64,000 bases of DNA from NCBI RefSeq assembly GCF_000312305.1, contig NZ_HE999454.1:5530-69529 (forward strand). The letters run 5' to 3'. The translations under genes were made by a program, and so were the position numbers. Shown here in pieces: positions 54,790-63,711 of this stretch (position 1 is its first letter; each line of letters opens with the position of its first letter). A model generated the notes under the pieces. That model ran no database searches. It worked only from the letters and a program-made list of their open reading frames with translations, and was not told the DNA's origin. The stretch is from Prevotella conceptionensis 9403948 (lineage in GTDB: Bacteria; Bacteroidota; Bacteroidia; Bacteroidales; Bacteroidaceae).

Positions 54790-54916
54790 TTATAAACACA
54801 TGAAAACACAACAAAACCCGAATACATAAACTCATCAACATACAAACTCGCAAACTCACAAGTTCATCAACTTACAAACAAATCAACTCAACAAGTCATC
54901 AACTCAAAAACTTAAA
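54790..54916 (+). repeat. 8-base tandem repeat block of copy B
   Basis: Units AACTCATC, AACATACA, AACTCGCA, AACTCACA, AGTTCATC, AACTTACA, AACTCAAC and others run in exact 8-base phase. Confidence 0.8.
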
Positions 54917-55239
54917 TTATTGCTTTTGTTTTACAAAACCACTCTGATTTTCTCTCCGTTCTAGTGAAAATAAAGCACATAAAAGAGGTAAACAGCCTAT
55001 TTTTCTAGCTTTTCACGCCTTATGTTTCGTCCATTTTTAAGAGCAGAACCTGCATTTTGCACCATTTAGCCTTTCTAGTTTGGTTGCCAACCCGTAATTT
55101 TTCAAACCCAATTACTCGCTTTTTACCCCTAAAACCCCACTTTTTAATGGCTATTTTGCCCATTTTAGCCATGTTTTTAATGGTTCTAAAAGGTTCTGTT
55201 TATACCTTTTGCGTGTATTTTTATGCTTTTTACCTCGTA

Positions 55240-55380
55240 TTTAGCAGCATTTTGCACTGCGTTTAGCACCAAATTAGCTTGCGTTTAGCACCAAAATACC
55301 TTGCGTTTTGCTGCAAAACGCATTGCATTTAGCACCAAAACGCACTACATCTTGCTGCAAATAGCACTAAAATGGGCGCA
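55240..55380 (+). repeat. 22-base tandem repeat block of copy B
   Basis: Six units of exactly 22 bases, such as AGCACCAAAATACCTTGCGT plus TT and TGCTGCAAAACGCATTGCAT plus TT. Confidence 0.8.
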
Positions 55381-55558
55381 AATGACGGTTTCTTTAAATA
55401 AAAATTCATTTTGCCGCATTCACATACTACCCCCTTTTTGCATCAAAACAAACCTTCGCGAGAATCGATTTTTTGCGGCAAGGTGGGCGATTAGTGGACG
55501 GAAAGGGCACTCATAATGTTAAATCCCTTACTGAAAACTAGACAAAAACAATTATGCC

Positions 55559-55717
55559 GCATATACGCGCGTGAGCAACAGCACGGAAAACACGTACGCT
55601 TACGCCCACCAGGGCGAGCAGTTGCAGGGCATGCTGCTCATGACCAACGGAAAACAGTTTCGAGGAAACGCAGAAACCATCTTGACTTTCCTTTCGTATC
55701 TTCCTGAAAAGAATTAG
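55559..55717 (+). pseudogene. RHS/YD-repeat fragment in copy B
   Basis: The frame AYTRVSNSTENTYAYAHQ, continuing through GMLLMTNGKQF to a stop at 55715, is homologous to the copy A fragment and longer. It shows the YD-repeat style of RHS proteins but is only about 52 residues. Confidence 0.6.
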
Positions 55718-56150
55718 TATGAATGCGATATAGTGTCATGCCTTCCAACTGGATAGTATTGCATCAAACCTATCAAGTACGATTCAGTATGAATACATCC
55801 ACGCATTGGTTCTTTCAATACAGATCGGCAATTAGAGCCTGTGCAGATTTAATTTAGTTGTTGGGCATATTCTCTGTCCTATTCTTGAAGGCGTAGCGGG
55901 CTACGTCAAAGGAATAAGACTGGCAAGATGCCGACAAGCAAACGAAGGCTAAACAGGAAACAATGGAAACAACTTGAATTATTTGATAAGCATTGTGATT
56001 GTCTATTTCGGTTTACAGTCAAACATAATTGCTTTTGGAAAATTGTTCTTACAAGTTTGCTTACGATGCACCTATGGCTTTCCATATCTAATTCTGTTTG
56101 GCTATAAGTTCACTCTTCACTAGCTTTCTAGAACCTGCGGTAAATAAAAG
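55718..56150. other. Unassigned intergenic region
   Basis: No gene is supported. The most notable part is 55885-56000, with an imperfect palindrome GCGTAGCGGGCTACGTC and a short frame beginning MPTSKRRLNRKQWKQLELF. It may be a mobile-element remnant, but I cannot assign it. Confidence 0.4.
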
Positions 56151-56188
56151 GTTGCCTTTTCGGATGGTTCAAAATCCGAAAAGGCAAC
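56151..56188 (-). terminator. Terminator of the nfnAB-type gene
   Basis: A 15-base-pair perfect stem GTTGCCTTTTCGGAT/ATCCGAAAAGGCAAC with an 8-base loop, followed on the minus strand by CTTTTATTTA. Confidence 0.9.
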
Positions 56189-56253
56189 ACGAAATGGAGT
56201 GTTAAGACAACACTTAATGTATTATATCTCCGTGTAATGACTATGGCATACGC

Positions 56254-58617
56254 TTAGATCGCAAGTTGCAATTCTTCCGTCAACTGCTTGTGCATACTGG
56301 CGGCAGCCTTTCTACCGTCGCCCATAGCCAAAATAACCGTTGCACCACCGCGCACGATGTCGCCACCAGCGTAAATTTCCGGGCGACTAGATTGCATACC
56401 TTCATTCACTACAATGGTATTCTTGCGCCCTAATTCAAGTCCGCGGATGGAATTAGGAACAAGCGGGTTGGGCGATACGCCTACCGCAACAATCACTTGG
56501 TCTACATCGAGCGTCTTCGTAACGCCTTCGATGGGTTGCGGACTACGTCTTCCGCTCGCGTCAGGTTCTCCCAACTCCATCACTTGCAGCACAGCGGCCT
56601 TCACAGCGCCCTGCTCATCTGCAAGATATTCAAGCGGATTGTGCAATGTCAGGAAGTCGATGCCCTCTTCTTTGGCATGTTTCACCTCTTCAAGTCGGGC
56701 AGGCATCTCTGCCTCCGAACGCCTATAAACCAGCGTAACCTCTGCACCAAGACGCTTAGCCGTGCGACATGAGTCCATTGCGGTATTACCTCCACCCACA
56801 ACCATTACGCGTTTGCCCAAGTTTATGGGCGTATCGGTGTTAGGATTGGCGGCATCCATGAGGTTAACACGTGTAAGATATTCGTTAGACGACATGATAT
56901 TGATGGCGTTCTCGCCAGGTATGCCCATGAAATTAGGCAATCCGGCACCAGAACCAACAAAGATACCCTTATAGCCTTGCTCTTCCAAATCATCTACAGA
57001 GATAGTCTTTCCTACAATGCAGTCGGTGATAAATTTCACACCCATCTTTTTAAGGTTGTCTATTTCCACGTCCACAATCTTATTGGGAAGTCTAAACTCT
57101 GGTATGCCATACTTCAAAACGCCCCCCACTTCGTGTAAGGCCTCGAACACCGTAACGTCATAACCGAACTTAGCCATATCGCCAGCGAAACTCAAACCAG
57201 CAGGTCCCGACCCTACTACGGCAATCTTTATACCATTGGCTGGTGCCAATTCGGGTACGGAGATATTGCCACTTTCGCGTTCGTAGTCGGCTGCAAAACG
57301 TTCCAAATAGCCAATGGCCACAGCGGGTTCATTCATTTTGAGGTGCACACAACGGCTCTCGCACTGCTTTTCTTGCGGACAAACACGACCGCAAACAGCA
57401 GGTAAGGCCGACGTGTCTTTCAAAACCTTGGCCGCAGCAAGAAACTGGCCACGCTCTATGTTCTTAATAAACGAGGGTATATTGATGCTAACCGGACAAC
57501 CTTCCATGCAAGTGGGCTTAGCACAGTCAAGACATCGCTTGGCTTCCACCAAGGCCAGTTCCTTTGTAAGTCCTTTATTCACCTCCTCTACACGCGAAGT
57601 GGCGCGGTAAACGGGGTCTAGTTCGGGCATTTCCACACGGTGAATGCCCGTCCTTTCTTTGGGTTTCATACTTGCTCGCAACTCTTTTCGCCATTCGGCA
57701 TTGCGGTCTGTCAGCACGTCTATTCCCTCTGTGGTAGGCTCTACGTCCATGGTGATGTCCGAAGCGACTTGAGTAGCTCGCTCTTCTACCTGTTCGATGT
57801 GTTCGTTATAGCGTTGCAACTCTTCGCTCTCGGCCTTCTTGAACGTGCCCATACGTTTGAACATCTCGTCCCAATCAACCAAAGCACCATCAAATTCAGG
57901 ACCATCTATACAAACAAACTTGGTCTTTCCGCCAATGGTGAGTCTGCATGCGCCACACATTCCCGTACCGTCTACCATGATGGTGTTAAGCGAAACGTCG
58001 GTGGGAATGTTGTATTTCTGGGTGAGTAGGCAGCAAAACTTCATCATGATGGCAGGTCCGATGGCGAAAGCGCGGTCAATATGTTCGGCATTAATGAACT
58101 TTTCCATGCCCACGGTTACAACGCCTTGCTCGCCATACGAACCGTCGTCGGTCATAATAATCACCTCGTCTGAACTCTGTCTTACCTCATCTTCTAATAT
58201 AATAAGGTCTTTCGAGCGTCCTGCCAATACGGATAGAACGCGGTTCCCGGCCGCTTTCAGCGCACGAATGATGGGCAACATCGGTGCCACACCCACGCCA
58301 CCGCCTGCGCAGACAACCGTTCCAAAGTTCTCGATATGCGTGGGATTGCCCAGCGGACCAACCACATCGGTAACATACTCGCCTTCGTTGAGGTTGCATA
58401 GCTTAATAGACGAGAGGCCAACCTTTTGCACCACGAGTGTGATTGTACCTTTCGTTGTATCGGCATCGGCGATGGTTAGCGGCATACGCTCGCCTTTGTC
58501 GCCCACCCTCACGATAACAAAGTTTCCGGCCTTTCTACTTTTGGCAATCAGTGGAGCCTCGATGTCGAAACGATACACCTTTTCGGAGAACTGTTCTTTT
58601 CTAATAATCTTATTCAT
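56254..58617 (-). CDS. Fused NfnA/NfnB-type ferredoxin-NAD(P) oxidoreductase
   Basis: The 787-residue protein joins two parts. Residues 1-280 resemble ferredoxin-NADP reductase/DHOD-B/NfnA: FAD- and NAD-binding region with CAGGGVGVAPMLP, and a 2Fe-2S site in GMCGACRLTIGGKTKFVCIDGPEFDG. Residues about 310-787 resemble the glutamate synthase small chain/NfnB, with CLDCAKPTCMEGCPV (4Fe-4S), GSGPAGLSFAG (FAD) and VVGGGNTAMDS (NADPH). Such enzymes transfer electrons between NADH, NADPH and ferredoxin, in some cases by bifurcation. No GltB subunit is nearby, supporting the Nfn reading. Confidence 0.85.
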   Translation of the reverse strand: MNKIIRKEQFSEKVYRFDIEAPLIAKSRKAGNFVIVRVGDKGERMPLTIADADTTKGTITLVVQKVGLSSIKLCNLNEGEYVTDVVGPLGNPTHIENFGTVVCAGGGVGVAPMLPIIRALKAAGNRVLSVLAGRSKDLIILEDEVRQSSDEVIIMTDDGSYGEQGVVTVGMEKFINAEHIDRAFAIGPAIMMKFCCLLTQKYNIPTDVSLNTIMVDGTGMCGACRLTIGGKTKFVCIDGPEFDGALVDWDEMFKRMGTFKKAESEELQRYNEHIEQVEERATQVASDITMDVEPTTEGIDVLTDRNAEWRKELRASMKPKERTGIHRVEMPELDPVYRATSRVEEVNKGLTKELALVEAKRCLDCAKPTCMEGCPVSINIPSFIKNIERGQFLAAAKVLKDTSALPAVCGRVCPQEKQCESRCVHLKMNEPAVAIGYLERFAADYERESGNISVPELAPANGIKIAVVGSGPAGLSFAGDMAKFGYDVTVFEALHEVGGVLKYGIPEFRLPNKIVDVEIDNLKKMGVKFITDCIVGKTISVDDLEEQGYKGIFVGSGAGLPNFMGIPGENAINIMSSNEYLTRVNLMDAANPNTDTPINLGKRVMVVGGGNTAMDSCRTAKRLGAEVTLVYRRSEAEMPARLEEVKHAKEEGIDFLTLHNPLEYLADEQGAVKAAVLQVMELGEPDASGRRSPQPIEGVTKTLDVDQVIVAVGVSPNPLVPNSIRGLELGRKNTIVVNEGMQSSRPEIYAGGDIVRGGATVILAMGDGRKAAASMHKQLTEELQLAI

Positions 58618-58692
58618 GGCCTTGCAATTGATGTTGATTGTTTATGTTAAATATACAAGTCGCAGGTTGTGTCTTGGTTTAAAAACCCTGAT

Positions 58693-58727
58693 GCGGTGTC
58701 CGCTCTTTTTAATAAGGCGAACACCGC
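58693..58727 (-). terminator. Hairpin between serS and the nfn gene
   Basis: GCGGTGT/ACACCGC plus an inner CGC/GCG, followed after five bases by GTTTTT on the minus strand. It could be a weak terminator after serS. Confidence 0.5.
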
Positions 58728-58835
58728 CCAGTGCATTTCTAATGTTTTTGTTTTGCGCTTTTGTGCGCCTTAATGATATTGTCTTGTTGCGTTTAAGTCC
58801 ATTATCGGCCATGCTAATGGCTATGGGCAAGGCAA

Positions 58836-60125
58836 CTAGAAGTTCTTGTCGTCGAGCATTTCAAACCCACAATAGGGCACCAACACCCTCGGAACGCGGA
58901 TACCTTCGGGCGTTTGATTGTTCTCGATGATGGCAGCCACGATGCGTGGAAGGGCAAGAGCCGAGCCATTGAGCGTGTGGCAAAGTTCTATTTTCTTGTC
59001 TTCGGCGCGCCTATACCTACATTTCAAGCGGTTGGCCTGATAACTTTCAAAGTTAGATACCGACGAAACCTCCAACCAACGCTTTTGTGCAGCACTCCAA
59101 ACTTCGAAATCGTAGCAGATAGAAGAAGTGAAACTCATGTCACCTCCGCACAATAACAGGATGTGATAGGGTAGTTCTAGCTTTTGAAGTAGTCCCTCAA
59201 CATGCTCCAACATCTTCTTGTGCGACTCGTGCGAGTGTTCAGGTTTGTCAATGCGCACAATCTCCACCTTGTCGAATTGGTGCAGCCTATTCAGTCCACG
59301 AACATCTTTACCATACGACCCTGCCTCTCTGCGGAAACAAGCCGAATAGGCACAACGCATCACGGGGAGGTCTTTCTCGTCGAGAATAACATCGCGGAAG
59401 ATATTGGTAACAGGCACTTCGGCCGTGGGGATGAGGTAAAGGTCGTCTTGTTCGGCGTGGTACATCTGTCCTTCTTTGTCGGGAAGTTGTCCCGTTCCGT
59501 AACCCGACGCCTGGTTAACCACCAAGGGCGGCTGCACTTCTAGATATCCGCTTTTGCGTGCCTCATCAAGGAAAAAGGCCTCTAAGGCACGTTGCAAGCG
59601 AGCCATCTTACCTATATATATGGGGAAACCGGCACCAGTGATTTTCACACCAAGGTCGAAGTCGATGAGATTATACTTCTTGCAGAGGTCCCAATGGCAC
59701 AAAGCATCTTCGGGAAGTTGCGGCATAACGCCCCCCTCTTTCACCACAACGTTGTCATTAGCGTCTTTTCCTTCGGGCACTTCGTCGGCCGGTATGTTAG
59801 GAATGTTGCATAGCAAAGTCGTAAGTTCTTGTTCGGCCTCGTCCATTTGCGCTTGCAGCTGCTTGTCGTTCTCTTTATATACGGCAACCTTAGCCTTCAC
59901 TTCTTCTGCCTCTTGGGTTTTGCCGTCTTTCATCAGCATGCCAATTTGCCTCGACATGCTATTCGCCTCTTGTTTATTCTTGTCCAGTTTCTGTTGAGCC
60001 TCGCGTCTGCGCTTGTCGGTTTCAAGCACTTTTTCGACAGCATCTTTTGCTCCCTTAAAGTGTTTTTTCTCCAACCCCTTAATCACACGTTCAGTTTCCT
60101 CACTGATGAGTTTAAGTGTAAGCAT
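58836..60125 (-). CDS. serS: Seryl-tRNA synthetase
   Basis: The 429-residue protein has the serine enzyme's N-terminal helical hairpin (about residues 30-105) and class II motifs: FRREAGSYGKDVRGLNRLHQFDKVE (motif 2 region) and the C-terminal LNGSALALPRIVAAIIENNQ (motif 3). It charges tRNA-Ser. It has a short leader and a well-formed promoter upstream; no T-box is seen. Confidence 0.96.
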   Translation of the reverse strand: MLTLKLISEETERVIKGLEKKHFKGAKDAVEKVLETDKRRREAQQKLDKNKQEANSMSRQIGMLMKDGKTQEAEEVKAKVAVYKENDKQLQAQMDEAEQELTTLLCNIPNIPADEVPEGKDANDNVVVKEGGVMPQLPEDALCHWDLCKKYNLIDFDLGVKITGAGFPIYIGKMARLQRALEAFFLDEARKSGYLEVQPPLVVNQASGYGTGQLPDKEGQMYHAEQDDLYLIPTAEVPVTNIFRDVILDEKDLPVMRCAYSACFRREAGSYGKDVRGLNRLHQFDKVEIVRIDKPEHSHESHKKMLEHVEGLLQKLELPYHILLLCGGDMSFTSSICYDFEVWSAAQKRWLEVSSVSNFESYQANRLKCRYRRAEDKKIELCHTLNGSALALPRIVAAIIENNQTPEGIRVPRVLVPYCGFEMLDDKNF

Positions 60126-60162
60126 TCTTTCTTGTTTTGTATTTAACGTTATAAATTGCTCG

Positions 60163-60193
60163 CAAATATACTAATTTATTTGTTTTCTGCAAA
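60163..60193 (-). promoter_or_regulatory. serS promoter
   Basis: On the minus strand TTTG (60193-60190) and TATATTTG (60170-60163) have exactly 19 bases between them. The rest of the 60126-60739 gap shows no gene I can support. Confidence 0.75.
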
Positions 60194-60739
60194 AAAAAGC
60201 CGACATTCTATCTGCTACAAGTCCATGTTTCGGGGTTGATTTAGCTGAGATTACAGGTTGTTCAAAATAACACTTTGATGGCGACACCACATATATTGTT
60301 AGCATAACGGCATGTAGAATAAGGCCTAAGCTTAACGTAAGATGATGATTTAGCCATTTTAATTCGCATCATTTTCAAACGCAACGCGGCTTTCATTCGT
60401 AAACGTTCCCAAGTTTCTTGGCAGGGTAAGTTCTTCTGTGTGCACGCATACAGCATCCTATTTTCTTCTAACAGACAGGTTCATGAACCTTCTAGTTGAA
60501 CCGACTTACGATAAAACCCACAAATTCAACACCTCAAAAGTTCAACGAACAAAACAAACTCGCCTATCCACAAACACTTCTTTTTTGTTTGCTTTTCCGC
60601 CTATTGGCTCGCCAAGACATTGCCCCCTTCCCCAACTCTTTCATCAACAAAGTTCCACGAAAAACTTAAACAAAACGCTTTTTTATCAAATTGTAACATT
60701 TCTCGCCACACATTTACATATAATCCGCAAAAAAATGGC

Positions 60740-60747
60740 TATATTTG
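60740..60747 (+). promoter_or_regulatory. -7 element of the RNase P RNA gene
   Basis: TATATTTG lies 11 bases ahead of the predicted RNA start. A clear -33 box is not seen. Confidence 0.55.
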
Positions 60748-60757
60748 CAAGCTAAAA

Positions 60758-61157
60758 GGCAGTGGCCCGGCTCTGCCGCTGGCATCTTAATGATGCGAGA
60801 GGAAAGTCCGGGCAGCATAGGACATCCCACTTCTGAAAATGGAAGCTGTTGGCGACAACGGGTAAAGGTAGAAGAAAATAACCGCCCCCTCACGCACCTA
60901 TTTGTAGCGTACGTGTTGGGGTAAGGGTGAGAAGGCGGTGTAAGAGACCACCAACCGATGGGCGATCATCGGGTTGTACCTTCTGGGAGCTGCAAGTTCG
61001 CGTATACCATCGTTTGAAGGTTGTCCGTCTGAAACTCGTTTACGATGGAGGGTAGAATGCTTGAGCCTTGGGGCGACCCATGGCCTAGATAAATGGCAGG
61101 CACTTTTTTGCCCCACGAGGCATTAGAGTACAGAACCCGGCTTATAGGGCCACTGCT
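60758..61157 (+). ncRNA. rnpB: RNase P RNA, bacterial type A
   Basis: About 400 bases with the universal conserved regions: GAGGAAAGTCCGGGC near 60810 (CR I) and ACAGAACCCGGCTTA near 61130 (CR V), which pair as helix P4. The outer helix P1 pairs GCAGTGGCCC (60759-60768) with GGGCCACTGC (61147-61156). The RNA trims 5' leaders from pre-tRNAs. A T-rich run after 61157 could end transcription, 27 bases before the yihY-like gene. Confidence 0.95.
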
Positions 61158-61183
61158 TTCTTTTTTCTTTTTTGCTTTTCATT

Positions 61184-62506
61184 ATGAAGAAGACATTAAA
61201 CACCATCATCACGTTTTTTAAGGTAGAAATGTGGCAGATACGGCGCGAAGACGTGTCGCCACTGGCTTACATATGCCTAATGGTGTTGAAACGTTTAGTG
61301 GTTACGGTGAAGTTTTTCACTACCCGTAGCGTAACCGATTTGGCCTCAGCCCTCACTTACAGCACGGTTTTAGCCATCGTGCCCATCGTGGCTGTGGTGT
61401 TTGCCATCGCTCGCGGCTTTGGCTTTTCAAAATATATCGAGGTATGGTTTAGAGATGCCTTGTCGAGCCAACCACAGGCAGCAGAGGCCATTATCGGCTT
61501 TGTCAATTCGTACCTTGTACACACCAAGGGCGGCGTGTTTCTCGGTATAGGTCTTGTATTTATGCTGTTCACGGTGCTGATGCTTATCAGCAACATCGAG
61601 AAAGCCTTCAACAGCATTTGGCAAGTTCAGCACCCACGCAGCCTTTTCCGCACCATAACCGACTATTTGGCCATGTTCTTCCTTGTCCCCATCGTCATTG
61701 TGGTAACTTCGGGTGTGTCTATCGTGATGGCCACCTTTGCGCAAGACATCAACGAATACGTTGTATTAGGCCCCATGATGCGCCTTGTCATCACCGTTAT
61801 GCCCTACGTGCTGATGTCGGCAGTGTTCGTTTGCCTGTTCATCTTTATGCCCAACACCAAGGTAAACTTCTCGGCCGCATTCTTACCAGGCATCCTTTCG
61901 GGCATCGCCATGCAGCTGTTGCAGGTGTTTTACATCCATTCGCAAATCTTCCTCTCGTCGTACAACGCCATCTATGGTTCGTTTGCAGCCCTCCCACTGT
62001 TCATGTTGTGGGTGCAGATATCGTGGAGCATCTGCCTATTTGGTGCCGAATTGAGCTATACAAGTCAGAATATGGAAAGTTTTGACTTATTGGGACAAAT
62101 GGACGACCTAAGCTATCGCTACCGAATGATGCTTAGCGCGCTGCTATTGGGCAAGATATGCAAGCGTTTTGACGAAGGGAAACCTGCCTATACAGCCGTA
62201 GAACTGAAATTAGAAACCAACATACCCGTGCGCATTGTGCAGCAGTTGCTCTTCGATATGCAAAACGCCAACCTCGTTACGTACGTGGCTAGCGATGAGA
62301 AAGATACGCAGGCGCGCTACCAACCAGCCGTGTCTTTGAAGCACCTCACCCTAGGATTTATGATGGGGCGCTTAGAGTCGGCAGGCAAATGGAACCTTGA
62401 TTTCGATGTGCGCAAGCACCTCAAAACCAAAGAATGGGTTGAATTTTATAAACTTAGGCGCAAATATCTTAGTGAGCTAGACGGGATTTCGTTGAGCAAG
62501 CTTTAA
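61184..62506 (+). CDS. YihY/BrkB family inner-membrane protein
   Basis: I chose the ATG at 61184 (440 residues) over an in-frame TTG at 61172. About six membrane helices fill residues 30-300, with family segments TDLASALTYSTVLAIVPIV near 50, AFNSIWQ near 145, and YGSFAALPLFMLWVQISW near 265. A soluble C-terminal part (about 300-440) resembles a winged helix (ELKLETNIPVRIVQQLLFDMQNANLV). Early members were misnamed RNase BN; the role is unclear. It follows rnpB directly. Confidence 0.88.
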   Translation: MKKTLNTIITFFKVEMWQIRREDVSPLAYICLMVLKRLVVTVKFFTTRSVTDLASALTYSTVLAIVPIVAVVFAIARGFGFSKYIEVWFRDALSSQPQAAEAIIGFVNSYLVHTKGGVFLGIGLVFMLFTVLMLISNIEKAFNSIWQVQHPRSLFRTITDYLAMFFLVPIVIVVTSGVSIVMATFAQDINEYVVLGPMMRLVITVMPYVLMSAVFVCLFIFMPNTKVNFSAAFLPGILSGIAMQLLQVFYIHSQIFLSSYNAIYGSFAALPLFMLWVQISWSICLFGAELSYTSQNMESFDLLGQMDDLSYRYRMMLSALLLGKICKRFDEGKPAYTAVELKLETNIPVRIVQQLLFDMQNANLVTYVASDEKDTQARYQPAVSLKHLTLGFMMGRLESAGKWNLDFDVRKHLKTKEWVEFYKLRRKYLSELDGISLSKL

Positions 62507-62544
62507 GGATATGTTGCCATTTAATCATTAACAGTCAATAGATT

Positions 62545-62949
62545 ATGCACATAGAACTAATGGATTTCGAACAACGCGTGTCGAGTAAGATACGTGTCGA
62601 GAGCGGATTTCCTGGGTTTCCACAACCCGAACAATACAATCTCACGAAGACTGAAATAGACGATTACCTGCTAGACAAGCAGGCCGTACTAGACAGTGCA
62701 GGCTCGCAACGCACGCAATACACCATTATGGGTGTAATGATTGTTTTGCCCGTTGTGGTGTTTTCAGCCTTTCCACAAAAGGACATACCTGGCGGAAATT
62801 GGGCCATCTTTGTTGCCTTAGCCATTGGGCTTTGTCTGGCAGGACTAGTAAAGCTACTCACGAAGATGCGCATTAGCCATCGTTTAAAGAACATGGCCGA
62901 CGAACGCATTGAACGTTACATTGAAGATGTGTTGAATTTTAAAAGCTGA
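62545..62949 (+). CDS. Small membrane protein of unknown function
   Basis: The 134-residue protein has a soluble N-terminal part (GFPGFPQPEQYNLTKTEIDDYL), two hydrophobic segments (about 60-77 and 86-104), and a basic/helical C-terminal tail (RISHRLKNMADERIERYIED). It is not a family I recognise. It lies 38 bases after the yihY-like gene and 79 bases ahead of the DUF1232 gene, perhaps in one unit. Confidence 0.65.
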   Translation: MHIELMDFEQRVSSKIRVESGFPGFPQPEQYNLTKTEIDDYLLDKQAVLDSAGSQRTQYTIMGVMIVLPVVVFSAFPQKDIPGGNWAIFVALAIGLCLAGLVKLLTKMRISHRLKNMADERIERYIEDVLNFKS

Positions 62950-63028
62950 CCGAAGGCGGCAAAATGCTTGCCAATAGGAAGTTAACATGACACCCTAACT
63001 ATTTTTTAAATCAAAAACAATCGCCAAC

Positions 63029-63427
63029 ATGGAAAAACAAAAGACAGACTTACCCGACTTTATGTCGTACAAAGATAAGTTTACGCAAAGTGGGTTTATC
63101 GAGAAAATATCTAAAATAGCAAAGCGCGCAGGTGCAAAATTGGTGTATGCCGCCCTCATTTTGTACTATACGCTGCAAAGCGACACGGTTTCGCTGAAAG
63201 ACAAGACAATGATTGTGGCCGCACTTGGCTACCTTATCAGTCCACTAGACGTTATCCCCGATGCCATTCCTATTGCGGGCTTGGGCGACGACCTCGGCGT
63301 TTTGCTCTATGTCCTGCGCAAAGTGTGGACCGACATTCCCGAAGACGTGAAGACAAAGGCTCACGACAAACTCTCGAAATGGTTTGACGAAGAAGAGGTT
63401 AAAGAGGCCGACAGCATTAATCTCTAA
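63029..63427 (+). CDS. DUF1232 (YkvA-like) protein
   Basis: The 132-residue protein has the DUF1232 core: KDKTMIVAALGYLISPLDVIPDAIPIAGLGDDLGVLL, with the invariant YLISPLDxIPDxIPxxGxxDD pattern. One or two hydrophobic stretches occur. Members are membrane-associated and of unknown function. It appears to close the yihY-like unit. Confidence 0.88.
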   Translation: MEKQKTDLPDFMSYKDKFTQSGFIEKISKIAKRAGAKLVYAALILYYTLQSDTVSLKDKTMIVAALGYLISPLDVIPDAIPIAGLGDDLGVLLYVLRKVWTDIPEDVKTKAHDKLSKWFDEEEVKEADSINL

Positions 63428-63517
63428 GTTCGTACCGTTGGTAAGTTTCTGTGTTTATGGGGGCTTTCGCATGAAATATCGAACCAATAGCTAACAAATG
63501 TATCGTTAGGAAACGTC

Positions 63518-63565
63518 CGAATACTCAAAACTCAGAAACTTACCAACTCACCAAGCCATCAATCG
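63518..63565 (+). repeat. Short 8-base tandem repeat block
   Basis: Units AACTCAGA, AACTTACC, AACTCACC, AAGCCATC form the same octamer family. The rest of 63428-63711 is otherwise empty. Confidence 0.6.
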
Positions 63566-63711
63566 CTCCTAAATGAGCAGCGTTACAAGAAGTGGTATAG
63601 CTTTAAAAGAAACGAATTGTAAACAATATTTATACAGAAGTCTATTAAACAACAACAGCCAGTTGGCTTAGATGGAGCAATTTAGCATTTATACTAATTC
63701 TGCCACAAAAG

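Larger units (their letters stand above)
54672..55717 (+). repeat. Composite intergenic element, near-complete copy B
   Basis: It opens with a version of the terminal repeat (GTCTTAACCTTTAATATTCC, ATAAATTGAGAGG at 54672-54717). An imperfect hairpin with ATAAACACTCCTCTC follows, then an octamer block (54790-54916) and a conserved spacer to 55235 (TGCATTTTGCACCATTTAGC and others). A 22-base block, the core (GAGAATCGATTTTTTGCGGC), GGGCACTCATAATGTTAAAT at 55505, and an RHS fragment complete it. Order and sequence match copy C read in reverse. Confidence 0.7.

Noticed and set aside
56254-58617. Glutamate synthase small subunit
   Set aside because: No large GltB subunit is nearby and the N-terminal ferredoxin-reductase part fits NfnAB-type fusions better.
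58642-58830. 62-codon basic minus-strand frame between serS and the nfn gene
   Set aside because: It overlaps a terminator-like hairpin at 58693-58727 and resembles no ribosomal or other known small protein; the frame is likely chance.
60438-60755. 105-codon frame before RNase P RNA
   Set aside because: It runs through the RNase P promoter region, has low-quality composition and no recognisable domain.
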